A stretch of 64,000 nucleotides of DNA from Acheta domesticus (taxonomy: Eukaryota > Arthropoda > Insecta > Orthoptera > Gryllidae), in contig JAHLJT010000631.1 in NCBI GenBank assembly GCA_031308135.1, positions 4,937,371 through 5,001,370 of the forward strand, in the 5' to 3' direction. The notes below the pieces were generated by a model. The model was not told the origin of the DNA and ran no database searches. It saw only the letters and a program-made list of their open reading frames with translations. Shown in pieces: positions 10,399 to 21,970 of this stretch. Position 1 is the first letter of the stretch. Each line of letters starts with the position of its first letter. A program made the position numbers and the translations under genes.

Positions 10399-11978
10399 AC
10401 AGAATGGCACAGACTTTCCCGTATTAATTTTCTATTTTCCTGGGTCTTCGCTAGCTATTCGGAATTGCCACATACTCTTTCTTGCCAGCTACCATTTATC
10501 ATCGCCAAAAGTACATTTTTTGTCATTTTCTTAATTTTTCGGTTTCCTATTGGTAGAACAGAAACATTAATTTTAGAATATTAAAGAACACAAAAACCTA
10601 GCCGTCAATGGCAATTTTCTTTTAAAAATTATGTGCTGTTTAAGAGAAAATGGCGTTTTAGCACTACTAAAAATGCGAAATTTGAAGCTCATTTTCACAG
10701 AAAATGATTGAGTTTTCAAAATACTTTATTTGAAGTTATTTGAAGCACTTACACTCACAAATATAATCATCTTTACAAATTGCGGATAATGTGCATATTA
10801 AAGACGTGAGAGATCTTTCAAAAAATTTACATTTATATAATTTTTGAAAAAAACAAAAAACAATTGAAAATAAACTTCACGCTATACTAATGAGTGTAAT
10901 TAGCACTATCCGTTACAAAAGTTTCAAGAAAAAAATTGCAGCCATATACGAGAAAATGACGTTTGAGCATTTCTGAAAATGCCGAAATTTGAGCTACTTT
11001 TCACAGAAAACGGTAGTGTTTTCGAGAAACTTTACTTGACATTATTTAAGGCATATATACTCGTAAATATAATAATGTAAAGAAATCGCCGATAATGTAT
11101 ATATTAACGACGTGAGAGACAAGAAAACAAATTTACATTTTGTAATTTTTGAAAAAACCAACCGATAGACCAAAATGGCTTTTATGTCATTGATAGAGTA
11201 CATTTACCACTATCCCTACCAAAATTTTAAAGAAAAAATTTGGAGCCGTTTTTGAGAACATTTTGTTTTTGTAATTTTTTAAAATTGCACATATTGCACG
11301 CAATATTGCACGAAAACTACCAAAATTGTGAAAAACATTTACATGACCTTCATTAAAGAACTCAATATGCAGAACAAATTTTATTTGAAGAAAAAATCTC
11401 TATCTTCAATTTTGTAGTTGGAGAAAGACGCCGAAAAAAATTCAAACTTTCACAATTTTCGAAAATTCAGAGCTGTACGTGAAAATAGGACCTATGCCAT
11501 GTTAAAAAGTGTATTTTCCTCTATTCATACAAGAAATTTAAAGAAAAAATTTGTAGCCGTTTTTGAGAAAATGTTGAAAATCCCCGGGGGGCTTCATATA
11601 AAGTACCCCCAAATTTTAAAGAATCTTTTTCAAAATCACAAAGCTTCGACTAGAATCAGATCGACTGGGGAATATCAATTTTGAAGAAAATCGACCGAAC
11701 GGTTTAGGCGCTAGCGTTGACCACAGACGGACAGACGGACGGAATGCCGTCAATCGATTTTTAAGTATAAAGAAGCAACAAATCATGGATTTTGACCACA
11801 CCACGAGATAGAGGATTTTTTTTCTTAATTTAGCAACTGGTTTTATCCACTTATTCGTTTTCACGGCCCGGAAATTAATTTGTTTCCGCCGAAAATTGGC
11901 CATTTTTTCGCGCAGCATGACATAACTTTCCCTATACTACGTATATCACTCCGTGTATACGTACGTATACGGGAAAGT
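10399..11978 (+). mobile_element. Repeat X, copy C: near-complete, forward
   Basis: It starts ACAGAATGGCACAGACTTTC and ends CGTATACGGGAAAGT. Its four internal blocks lie near 10,625, 10,930, 11,236 and 11,545, a spacing of about 305 bp. By eye it matches copy E closely along its whole length in opposite orientation (for example 11,440-11,640 against 13,330-13,110). The first bases of the left end are missing, replaced by AAAACAGAAAC. Confidence 0.8.
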
Positions 11979-12044
11979 AAAAAAGAAAAGTCAACTAACC
12001 GAAGAGAATTTAATTCGTCGACGACGCTACATTCAGCTAGTTTA

Positions 12045-12751
12045 AAATATTTTTTCACATTATTATATTTACGAGTACATATGCTTTAAATAATGTCAAG
12101 GAAAGTTTATCGAAAACATAACCGTTTTCTGTGAAAAGTAGCTCAAATTTCGGGATTTTCAGAAATGCTTAAACGCCATTTTCTCATATACGGCTGCAAA
12201 TTTTTTCTTGAAACTTTTGTAACAGATAGTGATAACTACACTCTTTAATATGACGTAAAGTTTATTTTGAGTTATTTTTTTGTTTTTTCAAAACTACGTA
12301 AATGTAAATTTTTTGAAAGATCTCTCACATCTTTAATATGCACATTATCCGCAATTTGTAAAGATTATTATATTTGTGAGTGTAAGTGCTTCAAATAACT
12401 TCAATTAAAGTATTTTGAAAACTCAAAAATTTTCTGTGAAAATGAGCTTCAAATTTCGCATTTTTAGTAGTGCTAAAACGCCATTTTCTCTCAAACGGCA
12501 CATAATTTTTAAAAGAAAATTGCCATTTACGGCTAGGTTTTTTGTTCTTTAATATTCTAAAATTAATATTTTCGTTCTACCAATACGAAACCGAAAAATT
12601 AAGAAAATACCCCCCCCCCAAAAAATGTACTTTTGGCTGTGATAGATGGTAGCTGGCAAGAAAGAGTATGTGGCAATTCCGAATAGGTAGCGAAGACCCA
12701 AGGAAATAGAAAACTAATACGGGAAAGTCTGTGCCATTCTGTAGCACCACT
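12045..12751 (-). mobile_element. Repeat X, copy D: left-half fragment, reversed
   Basis: It covers the first two units of X in reverse and ends with GTAGCACCACT at 12,751. Only AGTT separates it from the start of copy E, so D and E are head-to-tail. The inner break is at about 12,045, after a 66-bp stretch (11,979-12,044) that is not X. Confidence 0.75.
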
Positions 12752-12755
12752 AGTT

Positions 12756-14355
12756 ACTTTCCCGTATACGTACGTATACACGGAGTGATATACGTAGTAT
12801 AGGGAAAGTTATGTAATGCTGCGCGAAAAAATGGCCAATTTTCGGCAGAAAAAAATTAATTGCCGGGCCGTGAAAATGAAAAAGTGGATAAAACCAGTTG
12901 CTAAATTAAGAAAAAAAATTCCCCTAACACGTGCTGTAGCCAGAAATCCTGTTTTGTGGGTCCTTGATACCGAAAAACCAATTGAAAGGAAAACGTCCGT
13001 CTTTCCGTCTGTCCGTCTGTAAACACTGCTAGCGCCTAAACCATACGTACGATTTCTTCCAAAATGGATATTCCCCGGTCGATCTGATTCTAGTCAAAGG
13101 TTTGAGATTTTGAAAAAGATTCTTCAAACTTTGGGGGTACTTTGTATGAAGCCCCCCGGGGATTTTCATAATTTTCTCAAAAACGGCTCTAAATTTTTAT
13201 TTAAATTTCCTGTATGAATAGAGTAACATACACTTTTTAACATGGCATAGGTCCGATTTTCACGTATAACTCTGTATTTTCGAAAATTGTGAAAGTTTGA
13301 ATTTTTTTCGGCCTTTCTCCAGCTACAAAATTGAAGATAGAGATTTTTTCTTCAAATAAAATTTGTTCTGCATATTGAGTTCTTTCATAAAGGTCATGTA
13401 AATGTTTCTCAAAATTTTAGAAGTTTTCGTGCAATATTGCGTGCAATATGTGCAACATTAAAAAATTACAAAAACAAGAATTTCTCAAAAACGGCTCCAA
13501 ATTTTTTCTTTAAAATTTTGGTAGGGATATTGCTAAATTTACTCTATCAGATGACATAAAAGTCATATTGGTCTATCGGTTGTTTTTTTCAAAAATTACA
13601 AAAATTTAAATTTTTTTACTTGTCTCTCACGTCGCTAATATTTACATTATCGGCGATTTTTTCACATTATTATATTTACGAGTATATATGCTTTAAATAA
13701 TGTCAAGTAAAGTTTCTCGAAAACACTACCGTTTTCTGTGAAAAGTAGCTCAAATTTCGGCATTTTCAGAAATGCTCAAACGTCATTTTCTCTTATATGG
13801 CAGCAATTTTTTTCTTGAAACTTTTGTAACAGATAGTGATAATTACTCTCTTTAATATGACGTAAAGTTTATTTTGAGCTAATTTTTTTTATTTTTCAAA
13901 AATTAGATAAATGTAAATTTTTTGAAAGATCTCTCACATCTTTAATATGCACATTATCCGCAATTTGTAAAGATGATTATATTTGTGAGTGTAAGTGCTT
14001 CAAATAACTTCAAATAAAGTATTTTGAAAACTCAATCATTTTCTGTGAAAATGAGCTTCAAATTTCGCATTTTTAGTAGTGCTAAAACGCCATTTTCTCT
14101 TAAACGGCACATAATTTTTAAAAGAAAATTGCCATTTACGGCTAGGTTTTTGTGTTCTCTAATACTCTAAAATTAATATTTTCGTTCTTCCAATAGGAAA
14201 CCGAAAAAATTAAGAAAATGACAAAAAGTGTACTTTTGGCGGTGATAGATGGTAGCTGGTAAGAAAGAGTTTTGTGGCAATTCCGAATAGGTAGCGAAGA
14301 CACAAGAAAATAGAAAACTAATACGGGAAAGTCTGTGCCATTCTGTAGCACCACT
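12756..14355 (-). mobile_element. Repeat X, copy E: near-complete 1.6-kb element, reversed
   Basis: This is the best full-length example. In X orientation it begins AGTGGTGCTACAGAATGGCA and ends in a 54-bp imperfect palindrome (12,756-12,809) bounded by ACTTTCCC and GGGAAAGT. Between lie four diverged units of about 300 bp, each with a block like GGAGCCGTTTTTGAGAAAAT preceded by TTAAAGAAAAAATT. Near the palindrome is a stretch with GACGGACAGACGGA and GCTAGCG. There is no open frame of substance and no recognised domain. ACTTTCCCGTAT occurs in the same orientation near both inner ends. Family unknown: non-autonomous DNA element or Helitron-like are both possible. Confidence 0.8.
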
Positions 14356-15266
14356 TTTTCGTTTTCACGGCCCCGCAATTAATTCTTTTCCGCCGAAAAT
14401 TGGACATTATTTCCCGCAGCATTACATAACTTCCCGTATACTACGTATATCACTCCGTGTATACGTACGTATACGGGAAAGTAAAAATGTGCAATTTGAG
14501 CGCATTTTCACAGAAAACTTTTGAGTTTTTTGAACTTCACTAGAAATCATTTGAGCACTTGTACTCGCAAATGCAAAACTGAATTTAAATGTCAGAAATC
14601 AACAAAGAGACAGACACTTTTGACAAATTAAGTTTCATTCATCAAAATAAATTAAGTTTTATTCATCAAAATGGCGTATATGTCAGGTTATCCACAGTGT
14701 TTAGAATTACCTGTGCAAAAGTTTAAAGGAAGGGGGGGGGGGAATTGAGCCTTTTGGACTATATCTTTTTAATTTTTTCTCAAAATTGCTAGAAAACTTT
14801 TAGAATAAAAAAGTGCATGTAAATATTTATTGATTAAAGAAATTTATTGCATAGCAAAAATTTTACATGAAGAAAAATCTGCAACTTTAATCCTGTAGTT
14901 TCCAAAGGGGTCCTAACTGTTTCAAGCTTTTGCAGTTTTCAAAACTTCAGAATTAACAGGGAAAAATCAGGCACATGACAGAATTCATACAAACTCTCAG
15001 GGCCTAGAGCCATTTCAGAAAGATTGGGGAATACGCATTTTGGCGACATTGCTATGAAGAGATAAGGCACTAGTATGCTTAGCAGATGACAGATGAACAG
15101 ACTGACAGACATTTGGAAAAAAAACAACAATAACACTTTTGGTTTAGGGGCATCCCAAAAATGTGTATTTCCACTGAAATATCAGAATTGATTTTCCATA
15201 GCATTACATAACTTTCTCTATAGTACTACATATATTACTTTGTATATAATGTGTATATGAGAAAGT
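14356..15266 (+). mobile_element. Repeat X, copies F and G: terminus plus a diverged forward piece
   Basis: 14,356-14,482 is the last ~127 bp of X in forward orientation, including the palindrome and GGGAAAGT. 14,483-15,266 follows directly as a more diverged piece with the phrase order of X: TTTTCACAGAAAACTTTTGAG, CAGACTGACAGACATTTGG, GCATTACATAACTTTCTC, and the palindrome reduced to CTATAGTACTACATATA. Two end sequences in series suggest insertion of one X next to or into another. Confidence 0.65.
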
Positions 15267-15269
15267 CAA

Positions 15270-17758
15270 CACCAATTTCAGAGAACAGGAGCTGGCAGGA
15301 CTTCTATTAGCCATTTAGCCATCCATAATTCTCCATTATTCCAATTTTCTCCTGAGGTTTTGAATTGTATAGGGCAACTTATAATCACTTATAATGTGTT
15401 GTGAACAGTACATCTCCTAAGATAAGGGAGCAAAAATATATAACATTAAAATTATTAAAAAAATAATTCTAAAAACCAACTTATACATTATGCCTACATT
15501 TTATTGTTTCTTTACAAGTGGAGGTACAAGTCTCAGTCAATTATAAAGTTGTACACATAAATTACATTAAGAAAATAATTTTAGTAAATCATTGATGTAC
15601 ATATACTATTTAAAAACTTGGTAATATTGTAAATTGAACATTTCTACAATCATCACCTCTCTTTTGAGTTTGAATTATTACAATTTGGGGAGATATTTTG
15701 ATAATTATAAAGAGAACTACATGCAAGGTAATTATCACTTCTTTAGAAGATCAGAATAATTTTCTTGTTGATACAATAAATCAATCTTGAAAGGGCATTA
15801 ATGCACATTGGCCTTGTCTTACCTACTGTCTTATTTTTGGTAGACCATTTACATCTGAATTATAATTTTTTTTACAAGAAACAACTGAGTAAACAAAAAT
15901 GGAAAAATTATCTAATTCAGAAAACTTAAATTAATTTTTGCTGATAAAACTAATCATAAGCAATTAAAAACAAATGCTTACGATGTTTGAATACAGTTAT
16001 TGAGAGATTGAAGAAAGTGAAACAATATACAAGACTAATCACACAATTCCAATTAAACCAATCAGAAAATTCTGTTATGCTTGTTTTCCTTAGTTATTCT
16101 GAGGCTAAGGGAGATGTTATTCTCCTCTTAGTTTGAGAAATACTTGTCTCTTTTATGGGAAATTGAGCACAGATAATTTTCTGCAATTGTTCCAAGATGT
16201 TTCTGAGTTCCATAAGTTTCTTTCGATGTTACAATTACTATTTACAATTATTTAATTTTATAAGTACAAAAGTTGTATCAACAAACAGGTAAAAAACCTA
16301 GGTCCATAACTGACAACATGACTAGAAATTTGTTTTCTAGCAAATAGATGTCTTTATTACAAAATACAGTGGTTATTTAAATAACATTGAACTTGTTTTT
16401 ATCTCTTTTTCAAGGATATATTTCAGACCATGCCATGACAATTCTCACAAGATTTACAATTCTTTTAAATACATTGTAATGATTTACCAACTACTTGATT
16501 GTTGTTTGTTTTAGAATATTTAGATAAACGAATACATGCTTGCTGAACTCAGGCAACCAAAAGCCAACAGTTTCAAATTAGAAATTTTAATAGAATTATT
16601 TTATAAAAGGAATGTATTTATAATACCTTGCCTATTTACAAAACAGTCATGTAATTATTAAAATATTTCATTAATAAGCACATCAACATATTCTTTAGTG
16701 TTGGCCATTTACATTCTTCCAAAATATATGGTAATATATATTTAAATTTTCTTTGCATACATTTCTTTTCTTTCATGCCAGTAACATTTCCATAAAACTG
16801 TTTTGTTACAGTTCAAGGATATCCTTCTGTTGATAAATAGAGAAACACAAGTTACATTATGCAATCTATTTCAGAGTATCCATAATAATCTATTTCAGAA
16901 TATCCGTAAGATTCAAAACCAAGTCAATCTGCAAGTATACTTTTCATTATCCTCATAAACAAAAACTTAATGAAGATCAAAACTTCATGACATGCTATAA
17001 TTTTTTCTCTGCTGAACACAAAAATGTGGAAACTCAATTGAAATTTCATCTCATTTTGTAATAGTTAATATCTTATTAATACATGTTTTTACTATATAAA
17101 ACAATTCAGTTACTATTCATCAACAATGGAAGTTGATGGCAATAAATCACATCATAGCCTACTTGCTAAGCTACAGACTTTTACAACTAGATCAACACTT
17201 ATTTTCTGCTTTCAGGTACTTTGTTGAAGTGGATGTTATCTTCCACATTGTAATAGTCTCTAGTATCATAGCCATACGAAGTGCTGTTAAGGAATAGACA
17301 ACACACTCACTGAAGAACTGAGACATATCTGTATCAATAAGATACGCATCGTTCTACATGAAATAAAATTTTCACATTTAGGAGTGCAATTGCATCTCAG
17401 TTGTAATGATGTGCAATTCAATAGAGTAGGTAGTATTTTAACTGCCAGAATATCTTGCAAATTGCACTATCAAATCAAAACTGAAAAAAAATTAGACTAC
17501 AACCTGCATTTCTAACATGATAATACAAACACTATCACACAATGCAAAAAAGTTGAATCTTGATGCAAATCATTCCTAAAATTACCAGTCCTGAATTAAA
17601 AATCTTCTAGAGGAATCAAGCAATTAACACATTACTTTCCCATGTGAGGAGAGAGAGAGTAACAATAAATACTATATAATGATCTTGTCATAGTTGCTTG
17701 TTTTTTTTATATAGACCAGTATTTTGCATCACTTTTTGCTCTGGGATTTTTTCAATGC
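15270..17758 (-). other. 3' flank / probable 3' UTR of the NRF-6-like gene
   Basis: AT-rich single-copy-looking DNA downstream of the stop codon, with no reading frame of note and no recognised mobile element until the X copies that end at 15,266. The first AATAAA on the minus strand after the stop is at 16,358-16,353, about 1.4 kb away; another is at 15,505-15,500. Either could end the transcript, so the 3' UTR may be 1.4-2.3 kb. Transcript data are needed to choose. Confidence 0.4.
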
Positions 17759-20700
17759 TTATTTGGTGTCATTTTTCTTAGGTTCATCTTTCCTTATTGG
17801 ATTAATGACTTTTAATAGAGCTACGATTGGTGCTTCAAAAGCAAGAGATACAACAAAGGCAACAATATAAGATGCCACCAGTTCTCCAAGGAATAGCATA
17901 GCCTAAAATAGAAAAAAAAATACTTATTACATTTGAAAGAGAATAGAACATAATTAAAATAAAAATTTTATTAAAGAAACTTACCACAGTTTCTTTGGTT
18001 AAATGTAAAGGTGCATCTGATGTCATTGGAATCGCTCTTATTATTATTGGGTGCACAAGATAGGCACAATATGTTACTCGGCTGAATGGATATAGTATTG
18101 ACATGGATAATAGTTTGTTAATGTAACCTATAGGCAGAAGAAATTATTGAATGAATCATATATATTAAATAACATAGTTGTTCTCCCAATTCAAGCAAAT
18201 ATGAAAAGCTAATTATTGCTGATTGGAATTTAAATTATTGTTCATATTTTGAATTTTATTCTTGCAGAAAGGAAGAAGTGGAAAATTTAGAGAATTATAT
18301 TGAGAGGTTTGAAATAGATATTATGTAAACAAAGTGAAATATTTATTATCTTTGTTTTTACTTATGTTAGTAGTTTAGTTGGTAGTAATTATATATTTAT
18401 AGTATATTTATATTCAAAAAAGGGCAGTCACTGAGAGCTATATTTGTCTTCACTGGAAGCCGAATCCTCAACCTTCCAACACCCAATTGGATACACTTAT
18501 TGCTGGAGTGAAACATTACTCTTGTAACTGACTATGGTCAAACCCACATGGCACTAAAAATGGTGGTACATACACCAAATGAATGAAGGAGGATGATAAA
18601 TTAATATTCTTCTAATTTTTCTCTCTTTATAGCCAATAATGGTTTTGATTACTATTAGAAGTGGAAAGAAACCACTACAAACCTCCATATCCAGTGCAGC
18701 AAGCAATGACAATCCATGATAATCCAAGGGCCCAAAGTGAGTGACTAAGAGATGAATAAATAGCTGCAATAATGGGATGGAGTTCTTGTTTAAAAAGTCC
18801 AAATACTAAATAAAAGAGAAGACTTATTGAGACAACCCATCCTGTTGCTGCCATGATCTAGAAACAAACAAGAAAATATCTTTTGGTAAAAAATATATAA
18901 TTCAATTTCACAAAGGGTTTAAATTTATTCCGACCTTTGATGTTTGAAATCATTAAAATATTCTGTACATACCTTGCTCATCCTAATTGTGCAATTTTTC
19001 TTACACAAATACCATCCAACACACATTCCAATCAGATACGGGCCAAGGCGAGTCCAAGGTTTATCATAAATTTTATCAAACAAAGCAAAGGGATCATCCA
19101 TACTAAAAACAGGAAAATGTATTATATTAACAATCTTCTCCAAATTATATATTATTAATAATCTTTTCCGATTTAGAATGTCCTGGGAAAAATGTACCTT
19201 GGCATGTGCTTGTTACTGAAAGCTACAAAAGCAGTAGTGCACCATGAACTTGCCAAAAATGTTGCTGTAATTGCAACAGCAAACCGGAAGTGGCTGAAAA
19301 CACAATCATTGGAGAACAACAATGAATTAAAAGAAATTATCACAGAATTATTGTAATTATTATGAAACAATAAATTACATTTACCTTGTTGCAAGAATTA
19401 ACAAAATTGAGCCCAATACATAAAACTGAGTGTCATCAGCAAGGTACCAGCTCCACAACATGCACTGTAGAAAATATTTACATTCAACATTTAAAAGTAA
19501 AATGGCTCACTAATTAAATCACTTTGTTAGTAAAAAATATAAATAACAAGTAATTTTAAATACTAATTGGGAAACAACAGAAAATTAAGATTGCTATATT
19601 AATAATCACATTCATATTTACAGGATGGCAGTTATCAAACTCAATTTTGTTTAAAGATATTTAAATACATCAAAGATTTCACATTCTTTTTGAAAGAATA
19701 TTGTCATCCACTATGTTACTTTGTAAATAAATAATAATAGTATACATTTATTGCATCAGAACTTTTCAAGTATTATGTTTTACATTTTAGTAGAGGTAAT
19801 ATGAAAAGAAAAATTTTTCTTATTGGTAGTGTGCAGAAAACTGTCACTAATAAAAAAAAAGAAAAATTAAGAAAGGAATGTTTATAATTTAAGTAATATT
19901 TATATTAATAAAGTACTTTCTGAATGTGGAATGTTAAAATGTGGATTAAAAGAGAATGCATTTTTTAATTTATTTTTAATAATGAAAATAATAAAAAAAT
20001 AAAAAATGGGGCCCCAATTAAGTTGGGTTTGGGGCCAGTTACCATAGCTGCCACCCCTTCTCGTCACCCCTGTATACATACACACTCATATATACATACA
20101 TAATAAAGAATATTATACATTTTTTGTGAAAATATTAGGCTTTGCAATAAGCTTGCCAGTTTTTAGTATAAAAGTTAACTAAAGGAATTGTAAACTTATA
20201 TATCCAGTTGTGTTTTGTTATGAGTCCCGAGGTACTTGTAATGCTTTCTGTGCAACTCTTGAAAAATAATTTCTTTTGCAAATGTTCAATTATTATTAAT
20301 TGCTATTCTGCAACTCTATACAATGTTAATTTGTGCATTTTTTAATGGAAATGATTGCTGGAGAAACAATTATGGAAAAAATTGACAAAGAGGAGAAAAA
20401 GGAGTTGTGTTGATTTAAATAAATGATTTTTTTTAATTATTTGATTCATATTATCACCATCATAAAAATAGGCAACAAATTGTATCATCAGATAATTTTT
20501 TCTACCATGTCTTGAACTGGAAACAGTGTGTTGATGTAAAGAGCATTCCTCCACCAATATTCTGGACAGTTGACATGATCAAGTGTTGGAGGCTCAAACA
20601 CAGAATTGTGCTGGAACCACTTCATACATACTTGAACACAACCCAAAACAAACATGTAAGGTACAGTCAATCTGAAACAGAAAAGCCATTCATGAATTTA

Positions 20701-21970
20701 TATGTCATAAATTTTACTTTTCAGTTTTTAAATTATTAGTTAATTTTGAAATTTTATAACATTGCAATTAAGAAGAATAAAAATCAGAACATGTAATCTT
20801 TAAATATCATTTGAATACTACATTCATGCATAAGAATTTCTATGTCCTGAAATATTTCACTTCTCTAGAGTCAAATGAAACAATACTTGGCTTCATTGGA
20901 ATGCTGCCAGCTTGTTAGCTGCCAAAGTGTAAAGCAACTCAACTTGCACAATTTTTATTCCCAGTCCCTGCCAATATTGATGCAACTTACTCTTTGGAAA
21001 GTGTCCTCGTTGTTTCTGCCACTGTGCCATGCATACAAATATTCATATCTGTAGATGATGTTATGACATGCCACAATACCAACTTTATTTTATAAATTAC
21101 AAATTGCAAATTGAGATTTTTGAAAACTTAATATTTTTAGTTTTATGTAGAAAAAAGAAAGTGAAATGGTCCTTTGAAAATTCACTGTATTACTACTACA
21201 ATATAAAGTTTAAATTACCTCCAGATTATTTTATGTCAATTCTCTAAAAATACTATGTAGGCATTATTTTCATTTCATATTGAATTTTAGTAGTATTACT
21301 ATGTAGATAACCAACTAAGAAAACATTTTTTAATTAAGAAAGACTCACCTGAGATAACGGTAACCTAAGAAACCTAAAAACTGAATAAATCCTGACTTGA
21401 AACCAGTTGTTTTTGTGAAACTATTTACATCTACTTTCTTCACAGTGCGAAAGTATAAAAATGATACCAACAAACCACTGAAACAGAGGAATGTAATATG
21501 AATTAATGTTGTGACTAAAATAATATTAGTACTTTCCTTTTTTAGACATTAAAAAAATACAAATAAAACCAGTATTACCTGATAAAGAAAAAGGTATCTA
21601 CAGAGAAGGGAGCATTGGTTATAGCTTGAAAAATAAAATTATTTTCCATGATTTCTCGATAAGTCATGTTGTCTGAAACAGTTGAAAATAAGCACTGACA
21701 TTGTTTTGCAACTGATATGGAACTACAAAAAAGTTCAACTATAAGCACTAATTAAAATATTGTTATTATTGTAAAATATTGTTATATTGTTTCACAACAA
21801 ACCTGAATACTTAAAAGCCACAATACAAGAGTGACCAAGAACCACCCAAATCATGCTGAGGAAACGGAGACCATGTATTATAGGAATGGTATCACTTCCC
21901 ACTCCACGATCACAAATAGTTTTCAGATTAAGTCTAATTGAGAAGGACAAAATCATGTCTCGCATCAATC
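17759..21970 (-). CDS. Exons 6-15 of the NRF-6-like gene: acyltransferase-3 membrane domain
   Basis: Exon 6 opens the acyltransferase-3 domain with IHGLRFLSMIWVVLGH; the histidine ending this helix is the invariant residue of the family. Exons 7-8 give FSVDTFFFIS then SGLLVSFLYF. Exon 9 gives LTVPYMFVLG and the loop CPEYWWRNALYINTLFP. Exon 10 gives CMLWSWYLADDTQFYVLG. Exons 11-12 give the next helix and YDKPWTRLGPYLIGM. Exon 13 has SHSLWALGLSWIVIACCTGYG, and exon 14 has SRVTYCAYLVHP. The last exon ends FEAPIVALLKVINP plus a lysine-rich cytoplasmic tail and TAA at 17,759-17,761. About ten hydrophobic helices are visible. Intron lengths are 82-130 bp except 677 bp (21,348-20,672), 1,041 bp (20,505-19,465) and 555 bp (18,682-18,128). 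No frame break occurs in this half, so it looks functional. Confidence 0.93.

Noticed and set aside
11880..12089. Short overlapping frames around the X termini (also at 12,816-13,022)
   Set aside because: They recur with each X copy, shift frame between copies and have no domain. They are read-through of a noncoding repeat.
17641..17700. GA-rich stretch as a regulatory repeat downstream of the NRF-6-like stop
   Set aside because: Too short (GAGGAGAGAGAGAG) and without further pattern.
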